Shown here piece after piece: positions 1 through 7,236 of a DNA stretch of 22,401 bases. The DNA is from an uncultured Clostridium sp. Its GTDB lineage: Bacteria > Bacillota > Clostridia > Lachnospirales > Lachnospiraceae. Below the pieces are notes generated by a model. That model saw nothing but the letters and a program-made list of their open reading frames with translations. It did not search any database and was not told where the DNA came from. The position numbers and the translations under genes are program-made. Each line of letters begins with the position of its first letter. Position 1 is the first letter of the stretch. The stretch lies in assembly GCA_938036545.1 (NCBI GenBank), contig CALHQJ010000018.1:1-22401 (forward strand), given 5' to 3'.

Positions 1-1735
1 ACCCAGACTGGTGTACCGGTACCTCTTCCGGCCCGTAGCTTACAACATATCCAACAGAAGTTCCTTCGGAAACCTGGGTTCCAGGAGCGATATTCTGGCG
101 GATAATGCTCCATTCCGCTACGGTATCGCTGTGTTCCAGTTCCACATCTCCGGAAACTAGCCCTGCTTCTTCCAGAAGCTGCAGTCCCTGTTCCTCCGGC
201 AGTCCCGCAATCTGGGGAACCAGAACCTTCTTCACAGAAGGACCGGAGCTGATATAAAGGATAATCGGATCGCCGCCCTTATATACCACATCCTCCGGCA
301 TGGTGCGGATTACCCGCCCTGCCTCTACGGTTTCGCTGTTTTCAGCAGTCATAATAACGGAAATATCGTTGGTATCCAGAATTTCTTTTGCCTCTACATC
401 AGTCTTTCCTGTCAGTTCCAGAGAACTGACCTGGGTTCTTCCGCTTCCTTTGCTGATCGTAATGCGGACTCTGGAACCTTTTTCCACTACCGTTCCCGCA
501 TTGTCCTGGGAAATCACATAGCCTTCCCTGCCGGTTTCCGAATAGGCATAGCTGATGTCGGGAACCAGGGATACTTCTGCAAGGCGGGCTTTTGCTCCCT
601 CCTCTGTAATTCCTAACATCTCCGGAATATTAGTCTGGCTGTCAGACAGGACAATGGTGCTTTCTGTGCGGATAACATTGTCTCCATCTGTCGGAAGGGC
701 GAGGCCTGGCCCCAGATTAAAGAGTCCTGTAATCTGGGCAATCAAAAAAATCAGCGCAGCCACAATAAAAATCGCTCCTGCAATGCCGCCGATGGAAAAC
801 AGCCGTTCCAGGCTTTTATGAACGTCTTTTTCCGGTTTCGGACTGTCTTCTTCCGATTCTTTGCCAGCTGTTTTTCCCTCTGTCCGGGACCGTTTTTTAT
901 ATTTATCCTCTTCCTTAGGGTTTAAAAGGGCGTGGCGCAGATCGTTGATTACCTGGGCTGAGGAACCATAACGTTCGTCAGGGTTCTTTCTGGTGCATTT
1001 TAAAATAATCTTTTCCAGTCCTGGCGCCACCTTACTGTTAATCTTGGATGGCGGCGTAAGCTCCTGCTCCATATGAGCCATGGCTACAGACTCTGCATCA
1101 TTGCCGTCAAAGGGCAGAGTTCCCGTCACCATCTCATAAAGGGTGATTCCAAAGGAATAAATATCGCTTCTGGCATCGCTGATACTGCCGCTGGCCTGTT
1201 CCGGCGGAATATAGTGAACCGAACCGATGGCATCGCCATTTTTGGTCTGCCTGCTCATGGCCTTGGCAATGCCAAAGTCTGCTACCTTCACTTTTCCGTC
1301 CATGGAAATAATAATATTCTGGGGCTTAATGTCCCGATGGATAATGTGGCTTTCATGGGCCGCCATCATGCCTTGGCCAATCTGGATTGCAATGCCAATG
1401 GCCTCTTTATTGTCCAGTCTGCCTTTTTTTGCAATATAATGTTTCAGAGTAATACCTTCAATCAGTTCCATGACGATGTAATGAATATCTCCGTCATCTA
1501 CAACATCATAAACATTGACAATATTGGGATGGGAAAGTCCTGCCGCAGCCTGGGCTTCCATTTTAAAATTGGCAACAAAACCGGCATCTGCACAAAATTC
1601 TGTTTTCAGCACTTTAATAGCTACCAGACGGTTTAACTTGTGGCACTTTGCCTTATATACGTCTGACATACCGCCGGAACCGATTTTTTCCAAAATCTCA
1701 TATCGATCCTGTAAAAAGTCTCCGTTGTTTAACAT
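1..1735 (-). CDS. prkC: PASTA-domain Ser/Thr protein kinase PrkC (3' end beyond window)
   Basis: Membrane Hanks-type serine/threonine kinase that senses muropeptides or lipid II through external PASTA domains and phosphorylates cell-wall and translation proteins. 578 codons are visible from the ATG; the C-terminus lies off the left edge. The kinase domain comes first: glycine loop G19-SGG, catalytic lysine K41 in AIKVLK, HRDIKP with D135, and DFG at D153. A basic/acidic juxtamembrane stretch and one membrane helix (about residues 314-338) follow, then at least three PASTA repeats running to the edge. The start overlaps the 3' end of stp by 7 bp, so the kinase and its antagonist phosphatase are translationally coupled, as in Bacillus subtilis prpC-prkC. 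The activation loop (residues 153-180) has few threonines and reads PPEQ where SPEQ is usual. Identification is firm; the substrates are not inferable. Confidence 0.96.
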   Translation of the reverse strand, partial: MLNNGDFLQDRYEILEKIGSGGMSDVYKAKCHKLNRLVAIKVLKTEFCADAGFVANFKMEAQAAAGLSHPNIVNVYDVVDDGDIHYIVMELIEGITLKHYIAKKGRLDNKEAIGIAIQIGQGMMAAHESHIIHRDIKPQNIIISMDGKVKVADFGIAKAMSRQTKNGDAIGSVHYIPPEQASGSISDARSDIYSFGITLYEMVTGTLPFDGNDAESVAMAHMEQELTPPSKINSKVAPGLEKIILKCTRKNPDERYGSSAQVINDLRHALLNPKEEDKYKKRSRTEGKTAGKESEEDSPKPEKDVHKSLERLFSIGGIAGAIFIVAALIFLIAQITGLFNLGPGLALPTDGDNVIRTESTIVLSDSQTNIPEMLGITEEGAKARLAEVSLVPDISYAYSETGREGYVISQDNAGTVVEKGSRVRITISKGSGRTQVSSLELTGKTDVEAKEILDTNDISVIMTAENSETVEAGRVIRTMPEDVVYKGGDPIILYISSGPSVKKVLVPQIAGLPEEQGLQLLEEAGLVSGDVELEHSDTVAEWSIIRQNIAPGTQVSEGTSVGYVVSYGPEEVPVHQSG

Positions 1736-2475
1736 GGCGTCACCTCCCACTCGGAAAGCTCTGCCAAAATTACGGATATATTGTCTTTTCCGCCATGGTC
1801 ATTGGCCGCCTGTATCAGTCTCCAGGCCCGCTCGGAAAGGCTTCCTTTTCCTGATACAATTGAATAAATCTCTTTATCACTGACCATGTTGCTGAGGCCG
1901 TCGGAACACAGCAGGATTTTATCCCCCTGGTGAAGGGAAACTTCAAAAAAGTCCGCCTCTACCTCTGGCTCTGCGCCAATGGCTCTGGTAATATAGTTTT
2001 TTTTCTTCTGATAATCCCTGCTTTCCCGTTTCAAAAGCCCCAATGACACCATTTCTTCTACATAGGAATGGTCCTTGGTCACCTGAATCAGGCCGCCTCG
2101 GATTAAGTACAAACGACTGTCTCCTACGTTGGCCACATACAGAACCCCATCTGATACTGTAGCTGCTACCATGGTAGTGCCCATGCCCTGAAGAGCCGAA
2201 TCCTTCAGCGATTCTTTATACAGCTTTCGGTTCACCTCAGAAATCCCCTTATTAAGAACCGAGATTTCCGGCTCCCCATCCGGCTGGCGGTTAATATAAG
2301 CCACCAGCTTCTCTACCAGAAACCTGGAAGCATAGTCTCCCGCATTGGCTCCTCCCATACCGTCTGCAAGCAATAAAAGATTGGACAGAGGACCGTTTTT
2401 ATGCTGGGAAGCATAAATGTAGTCCTGATTTGTGCTCCGGACTCTTCCAGTATCCGTATATGCGCTGATCTGCAT
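1729..2475 (-). CDS. stp: PP2C-type Ser/Thr phosphatase Stp/PrpC
   Basis: Cytoplasmic Mn/Mg-dependent PPM-family phosphatase that reverses PrkC phosphorylation. Its 248 residues are the usual length for bacterial single-domain PP2C. Metal-binding motifs are in place: D18 in the NQD motif, DGMGG at 38-42, GDSRLY at 118-123, SDG at 191-193 and the terminal DN at D231-N232. ATG start with an AAGGAGG ribosome site about 8 bases upstream, 24 bp after the rlmN stop. Its stop overlaps the prkC start by 7 bp. The rlmN-stp-prkC order is the conserved Firmicute arrangement. Nothing looks degraded. Confidence 0.96.
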   Translation of the reverse strand: MQISAYTDTGRVRSTNQDYIYASQHKNGPLSNLLLLADGMGGANAGDYASRFLVEKLVAYINRQPDGEPEISVLNKGISEVNRKLYKESLKDSALQGMGTTMVAATVSDGVLYVANVGDSRLYLIRGGLIQVTKDHSYVEEMVSLGLLKRESRDYQKKKNYITRAIGAEPEVEADFFEVSLHQGDKILLCSDGLSNMVSDKEIYSIVSGKGSLSERAWRLIQAANDHGGKDNISVILAELSEWEVTPC

Positions 2476-2499
2476 CCTGCCATCCTCCTTTCCAGTCTT

Positions 2500-3552
2500 C
2501 TAAAGGTTTAACTCTTTTTCTTTGTCAATAAAGCTTTTTCGGAGCTGTCCGCAGGCTCCGTTAATATCCCTTCCCATTTCTCTGCGGACCGTTACGGCAA
2601 TACCCTGACGCTCCAGATAATTTTTAAAAGCCTCTATCGCTTTTTTATCAGACTGCACAAAATCCCGTTCTTTAATAGGATTAACAGGGATTAAATTTAC
2701 ATGGCCATGGTAATCCTTAATGAGGGACGCCAGCGCCCTGGCTTCCTCCAGATTATCGTTAACGCCGCTTACCAGGCTGTATTCAAAGGTAAGACGCCGT
2801 CCCGTCTTTTCAAAATAGACTCTGCAGGCTTCCAGCACCTCCTTCAATCCATACCGGTTGGCAATGGGCATCAAGGTCCTTCTTACCTCATCGTTTGGTG
2901 CATGAAGGGACAGGGCAAGAGTAATATTTAAGTTTTCCTCTGCCAGTTCATAAATTTTTGGAACAATGCCGCAGGTGGAAACCGTCACATTTCTCTGGCT
3001 GATATTTAAGCCCCGTTCATCTGTCAGCAGACGGATAAAACGCAGCAGATTATCATAATTGTCCAGAGGCTCTCCGGACCCCATTACAACTACGTTGGAC
3101 ACCCGTTCTCCTGTATCCTTCTGAATCTGGTAAATCTGATCCAGCATTTCGGAAGGTCTTAAATTCCTTTCCAGACCATCTAAGGTAGATGCGCAAAACC
3201 GGCACCCCATACGGCACCCCACCTGGGAGGAAATACATACTGAGTTTCCATGTTTATACTTCATCCATACACTTTCGATAATATTTCCATCCTCTAAGGC
3301 GAACAGATATTTTCTGGTCCCATCTATCTTTGAAATCCTGACGTCTGCTTTCTTCAAACTGATAAGGGAATACTCCTCTTTCAGCCGTTCCCGCAAAGCC
3401 TGAGGCAGGTTTGACATATCGTCAAAGCTGTCAGCCAGCTTTTCGTGAATCCACTGGTAAATCTGTTTGCTGCGAAATGCTTTCTGCCCCTCTTTTTCCA
3501 TTGCTGAAGATAATTCTTCAAAGGTCAGGGATTTGATATCACATTTTTCCAT
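2500..3552 (-). CDS. rlmN: 23S rRNA (A2503-C2) / tRNA (A37-C2) methyltransferase RlmN
   Basis: Radical-SAM enzyme that methylates C2 of A2503 in 23S rRNA and of A37 in some tRNAs. Numbered from the ATG at 3552 (350 residues): the CxxxCxxC cluster motif is C113/C117/C120, a Cys seven residues before the cluster (C106) matches the known spacing, and the methyl-carrying cysteine is C334 in the GACGQL motif. The GSGEPLDN and SLHAPND motifs typical of RlmN are present. Start choice: a TTG at 3567 would overlap the rsmB stop by 4 bp, but AAAGGA abuts it with no spacing. The ATG at 3552 begins a natural MEKCDIKS N-terminus, though AAAGGA is then about 15 bases away. The start is therefore uncertain by five codons; the function is not. 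Confidence 0.95.
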   Translation of the reverse strand: MEKCDIKSLTFEELSSAMEKEGQKAFRSKQIYQWIHEKLADSFDDMSNLPQALRERLKEEYSLISLKKADVRISKIDGTRKYLFALEDGNIIESVWMKYKHGNSVCISSQVGCRMGCRFCASTLDGLERNLRPSEMLDQIYQIQKDTGERVSNVVVMGSGEPLDNYDNLLRFIRLLTDERGLNISQRNVTVSTCGIVPKIYELAEENLNITLALSLHAPNDEVRRTLMPIANRYGLKEVLEACRVYFEKTGRRLTFEYSLVSGVNDNLEEARALASLIKDYHGHVNLIPVNPIKERDFVQSDKKAIEAFKNYLERQGIAVTVRREMGRDINGACGQLRKSFIDKEKELNL

Positions 3553-3563
3553 AAGGCAGTGTT

Positions 3564-4904
3564 TCAATCCTTTCTACGAAATACAGACAGGAAAAATCCA
3601 TCGCTGTTATGGCGTCCAGGAAGGAGCTGAATATACCCCTCTTTTAATGTCTCTTCCTGAAAAGCCCCTGCTGCTTTTTCTGAAATATCTACTGGTTCAA
3701 AGGGATATTCATTTAAGAACCAGTTCCGGTTGTCCTCATTTTCCATTTTATCAATAGTACAGGTACTGAATACCAGAATTCCGCCAGGTTTTACATACTC
3801 CCAGACTACAGACAGGATGTCCTTTTGAAGATTTGCCAAATCTTCACAGGTTTCCAGATTCATCCGGTACTTAATGTCCGGCTTTCGGCCGATAATTCCC
3901 AAGCCGGAGCAGGGCAGATCTGCAAGCACAATATCTGCCTGTCCTTTCATCTCTTCATCCGGCTCCAAAGCATCCCATACCTTTGCCCGAATATTGGTAA
4001 ATCCGGAACGGCTGATATTTTCTTCGATAAGCGCCGCCTTCTGATAAGTCAAATCTCTGGCTTCTACCATACCGGTTCCCTTTAATAAGTCTGCCATATG
4101 AAGACTCTTTCCTCCCGGAGCTGCGCATACATCCAGCACAAAATCCCCTGCCTTCGGATCTGCCGCCCTGCCGACCAGGGAAGAACTGACATCCTGAACC
4201 TGAATCAGCCCATGTGCAAATGCATCCAGCCCCTCCAGGTAATCGTAACCGCTTATGTATAAAATATCTTCAAAGCCAGGAAGACGTTCTGTATGAACGC
4301 CTTGGTTATTCAGGCTCATAATAATATGTTCTGCACTGTCCTTTGCCAAATTGCAGCGGACGCAGGTAGGGCGCTCCAAAAGCAGAGCCTCTGCCACCGA
4401 CAGAGCCTCCTGCTGTCCCAAATCCTGCTTCCACATATCCAAAAGCCATCCCGGAATCGAATATCTGGTTTCATCATCTGGAAACTCCAGATTTTCTTTC
4501 TTTCTGGCTACAGAACGCAGCACTCCGTTTACAAAGCCTTTTAAACCGGAAAAACGGCGCTTTACCGCCAGTTTTACCGCCTCGTTGCAGGCAGCGGAAT
4601 CCGGAATCCGATCCATGTAAAGAAGCTGATAGACGCCAATCCGCAAAATATTGCGGATAACTGGCTTCATCTTTTCCGTCCTTGTTTTGGAAACCTGATT
4701 AATAACGTAATCTATGGAAAAAAGGCGCTCAATGACCCCTTCTGTAAGCCTGGTAGCCAGCGCTCTTTCCTGTTTCGGCAAATATTGATATTTGGAAAGG
4801 GCCTGTCTCTCCACAATATGGCAGAAACTGCCCTTTTCCAAAATCTCCATAAGCATATCCAAAGCCAGTTCTCTGGCTGTTATACTGCTCTTATCTGTCA
4901 TCAT
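3564..4904 (-). CDS. rsmB: 16S rRNA (C967-C5) methyltransferase RsmB
   Basis: SAM-dependent m5C methyltransferase acting on C967 of 16S rRNA. From the ATG at 4904 (446 residues) the order is an N-terminal NusB-like RNA-binding domain (about 8-135), a linker, then the Rossmann methyltransferase domain. The latter has LDVCAAPGGKS (about 257-267) for SAM, the PCSG motif with C332, and the FSTCT motif with the catalytic nucleophile C382. The C-terminal GRHNSDGFFLSVFRR is typical of the family. An upstream TTG at 4922 is in frame; the paired ATG codons at 4904 and 4901, preceded by GAGG, look better. The start overlaps the stop of the upstream zinc-peptidase gene by 14 bp. The stop is followed at once by rlmN. 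Confidence 0.95.
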   Translation of the reverse strand: MMTDKSSITARELALDMLMEILEKGSFCHIVERQALSKYQYLPKQERALATRLTEGVIERLFSIDYVINQVSKTRTEKMKPVIRNILRIGVYQLLYMDRIPDSAACNEAVKLAVKRRFSGLKGFVNGVLRSVARKKENLEFPDDETRYSIPGWLLDMWKQDLGQQEALSVAEALLLERPTCVRCNLAKDSAEHIIMSLNNQGVHTERLPGFEDILYISGYDYLEGLDAFAHGLIQVQDVSSSLVGRAADPKAGDFVLDVCAAPGGKSLHMADLLKGTGMVEARDLTYQKAALIEENISRSGFTNIRAKVWDALEPDEEMKGQADIVLADLPCSGLGIIGRKPDIKYRMNLETCEDLANLQKDILSVVWEYVKPGGILVFSTCTIDKMENEDNRNWFLNEYPFEPVDISEKAAGAFQEETLKEGYIQLLPGRHNSDGFFLSVFRRKD

Positions 4905-5604
4905 CCCGTCCTCGTCCGCCAAATAAAATCACCAGGCGCAGCAGCTGTAAAATCGAACCTAACGCAGCTGCCACATAAGTCAGGGCCGCCGCACCCAGTA
5001 CTTTTTTGGTGCCGTCTACTTCATTTTCCATTAAAATGCCAGTGCTGCCTAAAAGCTGAACTGCCCTGGAAGAAGCATTAAACTCTACCGGAAGGGTAAT
5101 CAGCTGAAACAGCACAGCACATACAAACAGCAGGATACCGATCTGAATCAGCGTATAACCGCCTCTTCCTAAAAGAAGGCCTATTAAAATCAACGGCCAG
5201 GAAAGCTGTGAGCCGAAATTGGCAATGGGCACAAAGGCCCCTCTCAGTTTTAATGGAGCATAATTTTGAGCATGCTGAATGGCATGACCGCATTCGTGAG
5301 CCGCCACTCCAAGGGCTGCTATGGAAGTCGCTCCATATACAGACTGAGATAAGTTCACGGTTTTCGTCCTGGGATCATAGTGATCCGTCAGACTTCCTCT
5401 TACCTGGCGGACGGACACGTCATAAATCCCCTGGGAATTTAACAGACGCATTGCTACCTCCGCCCCTGTCATGCCGCAAACACTTCTCACTCTGGAATAC
5501 CGGTTAAACGTAGAGTTTACCCTGGCAGACGCCATGGCAGACAGTACCACTCCAATTAAAACCAGAATCATGGTCGGGTCAAATCGATAATAATATCCGT
5601 ACAA
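4891..5604 (-). CDS. YugP-type membrane zinc metallopeptidase (Zn_peptidase_2 family)
   Basis: Integral-membrane putative neutral zinc metallopeptidase; no substrate is established that I can name. From the TTG start the protein has 237 residues. There is an N-terminal membrane helix (about 12-31), a soluble segment, then HECGH at 103-107 giving the HExxH zinc site. The conserved LPVEFNASSRA block contains a candidate third ligand (E174). Hydrophobic segments lie at about 133-146, 152-171 and 209-230. Start: an in-frame TTG at 5625 would read through its own ribosome site. AAAGGAG (inside the fmt tail) sits about 11 bases before the TTG at 5604, giving the family-like N-terminus MYGYYYRFDPT. 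The gene starts 1 bp after the fmt stop and overlaps rsmB. Insertion of this gene between fmt and rsmB is familiar in Clostridia. Confidence 0.9.
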   Translation of the reverse strand: MYGYYYRFDPTMILVLIGVVLSAMASARVNSTFNRYSRVRSVCGMTGAEVAMRLLNSQGIYDVSVRQVRGSLTDHYDPRTKTVNLSQSVYGATSIAALGVAAHECGHAIQHAQNYAPLKLRGAFVPIANFGSQLSWPLILIGLLLGRGGYTLIQIGILLFVCAVLFQLITLPVEFNASSRAVQLLGSTGILMENEVDGTKKVLGAAALTYVAAALGSILQLLRLVILFGGRGRDDDR

Positions 5605-5605
5605 T

Positions 5606-6547
5606 TTACTGCATTCTCCTTTCAAGCAAAACGCCCTTTTCTACAGAAAATCCCCGCAGAAATGCACCTGCATCCATCCTCTTTTTGCCTTCCAGCTGAA
5701 GTTCCGTAATCTTAAGAGCGCCTTTACCGCATTTTACAATCAGGCCATCCTTCTGAACTTCCACCACTTCTCCAAACGCTCCTTCATACTGAGCATCCAA
5801 AACCAGCGCCTTCCAAATCTTAATGGTTTTGCCATCCAGGCAGGAATACGCACTGGGCCATGGATTTAAAGCGCGAATCAGACGTTCTATGGCTGAAGCA
5901 TCCATGGACCAGTCAATATTGCCCAATGATTTTGTGATTTTTTCTGCATAACAGGTTTCTTCATCCGTCTGTCTGGTTCTGGTAAGGGTTCCTGCTTCTA
6001 ACTTTTTCAAAGTAGAAACAATCAAAGAACCTCCTGCCCCACTTAACTTGTCGTGAAGGCTTCCTCCCGTCTCGTCTTTCTCAATGGGAATTACGACTTT
6101 TTCCAGCATATCGCCAGTGTCCAGGCCGGCATCCATCATCATAGTGGTAATTCCGGTTTCAGTCTCTCCGTCTATAATAACCCATTGAATCGGCGCTGCC
6201 CCTCTGTATTTTGGAAGCAGGGATGCGTGAATATTAATGCATCCGTACTTTGGCAGATCCAGAATAGACTGGGGGATAATCTGGCCAAAAGCCACTACCA
6301 CAATCACGTCAGGATTTAATTCTTTTAATTGTTCCTGAAAGGACTGCTCTCTTACCTTTACCGGCTGATAGACCGGTATTCCCAGCTCTGCTGCCCGTTC
6401 TTTAACCGGAGTCATAAGAACTGCCTTTCCTCTGCCCTTAGGCTTATCCGGCTGGGTTACACAGGCAATTACTTCGTGGCCTGCCTCCACCAGGCAGTTG
6501 AGGGCAGACACGGAAAAGTCCGGCGTTCCCATAAACACAATCCGCAT
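5606..6547 (-). CDS. fmt: Methionyl-tRNA formyltransferase
   Basis: Transfers the formyl group of 10-formyl-THF to Met-tRNA(fMet), making the initiator used by the translation machinery. At 313 residues it is standard length. The N-terminal formyltransferase fold has the catalytic triad N105/H107/D143, offset by three from the E. coli numbering, in contexts NIHASLLPKYRGAAPI and LDTGD. The C-terminal tRNA-binding OB-like domain begins near residue 205. The ATG overlaps the last base of the def stop (TAATG), indicating tight coupling with peptide deformylase. The 10-formyl-THF donor can be supplied through fhs, encoded about 6 kb upstream in the same gene run. Confidence 0.97.
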   Translation of the reverse strand: MRIVFMGTPDFSVSALNCLVEAGHEVIACVTQPDKPKGRGKAVLMTPVKERAAELGIPVYQPVKVREQSFQEQLKELNPDVIVVVAFGQIIPQSILDLPKYGCINIHASLLPKYRGAAPIQWVIIDGETETGITTMMMDAGLDTGDMLEKVVIPIEKDETGGSLHDKLSGAGGSLIVSTLKKLEAGTLTRTRQTDEETCYAEKITKSLGNIDWSMDASAIERLIRALNPWPSAYSCLDGKTIKIWKALVLDAQYEGAFGEVVEVQKDGLIVKCGKGALKITELQLEGKKRMDAGAFLRGFSVEKGVLLERRMQ

Positions 6548-7026
6548 TATTCCTCATCCTCCATATCCTCGGTATCTTCCAGATCGCCTTCTACTTTCTC
6601 TACATAGAGATGGCCGTGAAGATGGTCGCATTCATGGCAGATAGCTCTGGCTAAAAAGCCTTCTCCTTCCAGTTCAAATTCTTCCATATCTTCATTGTAC
6701 GCCCGTACCTTCACTTTATTAGGGCGAGTTACAATACCGGATTTTCCAGGTACACTTAAGCACCCCTCTGGTCCGGTCTGGCTTCCTTCTGTCTCAACAA
6801 TCTCCGGATTAATCAATATATACTGGTTGCCGTCTTCTACGTCAATTACTACAATCTGCTTTAAAATTCCAACCTGGGGGGCTGCAAGGCCTACGCCTCC
6901 CGTTTCATACATGGTTTCAAACATGTCCTCCACCAGTTCCAGCAAACGGGGAGTCATCTCTTTTACTGCTTTACATTCCTTTTTCAGAATATCGTCTCCA
7001 ATAGTACGAATCTGTCTGATTGCCAT
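6547..7026 (-). CDS. def: Peptide deformylase
   Basis: Metal hydrolase (Fe2+ or Zn2+) that removes the N-formyl group from nascent proteins. All three family motifs are intact: GVGLAAPQ at 44-51, EGCLS at 87-91 with metal ligand C89, and HECDH at 131-135 with ligands H131/H135 and catalytic E132. The 159 residues end in a strongly acidic tail (last 15 residues mostly D/E). ATG start with an AGAGGA ribosome site about 7 bases upstream. It follows the unusual inverted-repeat spacer after priA and precedes fmt with a 1-bp overlap, the usual def-fmt pair. Confidence 0.97.
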   Translation of the reverse strand: MAIRQIRTIGDDILKKECKAVKEMTPRLLELVEDMFETMYETGGVGLAAPQVGILKQIVVIDVEDGNQYILINPEIVETEGSQTGPEGCLSVPGKSGIVTRPNKVKVRAYNEDMEEFELEGEGFLARAICHECDHLHGHLYVEKVEGDLEDTEDMEDEE

Positions 7027-7057
7027 AATTTATCCTCTCACCTTTTCTTTGATTTTC

Positions 7058-7220
7058 TGTAACTGTTCAGGACGGCGGAAAATCTGGTTGGAAAAGTCGT
7101 GTCAAGCTTGTTTGTAAACGACTTTTCCAACCAGATTTCACATCGAAGGAATCTCCGATGCTTCTTGTCCGCTGTAAGCGGGCAAGAAGATGACCTGTCC
7201 TGAACAGTTGCGATTTTTTT
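7058..7220. repeat. Nested inverted-repeat, cloverleaf-like structured element between priA and def
   Basis: Closing stem: 7061-7073 pairs perfectly with 7197-7209 (13 bp), extendable with G-T pairs at both ends. Inside lie three arms: 7080-7100 with 7118-7138 (21 bp, perfect, 17-base loop containing CAAGCTTG); 7141-7160 (5 bp CATCG/CGATG, up to 8 bp on the minus strand with one G-U); and 7161-7173 with 7177-7189 (13 bp, one wobble, loop GTA). Wobbles in the closing stem and last arm favour a plus-strand RNA, while the short arm favours minus. A run of seven T at 7214-7220 follows on the plus strand. It sits wholly between genes. It could be a structured RNA, an mRNA processing or attenuation element in the priA-def transcript, or a small palindromic mobile repeat. 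I do not recognise the family. Confidence 0.75.
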
Positions 7221-7236
7221 GTAAATCCAGTCCGGA

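Noticed and set aside
1073..1636. A 187-codon plus-strand open frame opposite prkC
   Set aside because: It lies antisense to the conserved kinase motifs, and its translation resembles no protein family and shows no ribosome site.
7080..7110. TTGACA box in the loop of the long hairpin as a def promoter
   Set aside because: No acceptable -10 box lies 15-19 bp downstream on the minus strand.
7051..7217. GATTTT on both sides of the inverted-repeat element as a target-site duplication
   Set aside because: The two copies are at unequal distances from the stem ends and lie in T-rich sequence, so chance is enough.
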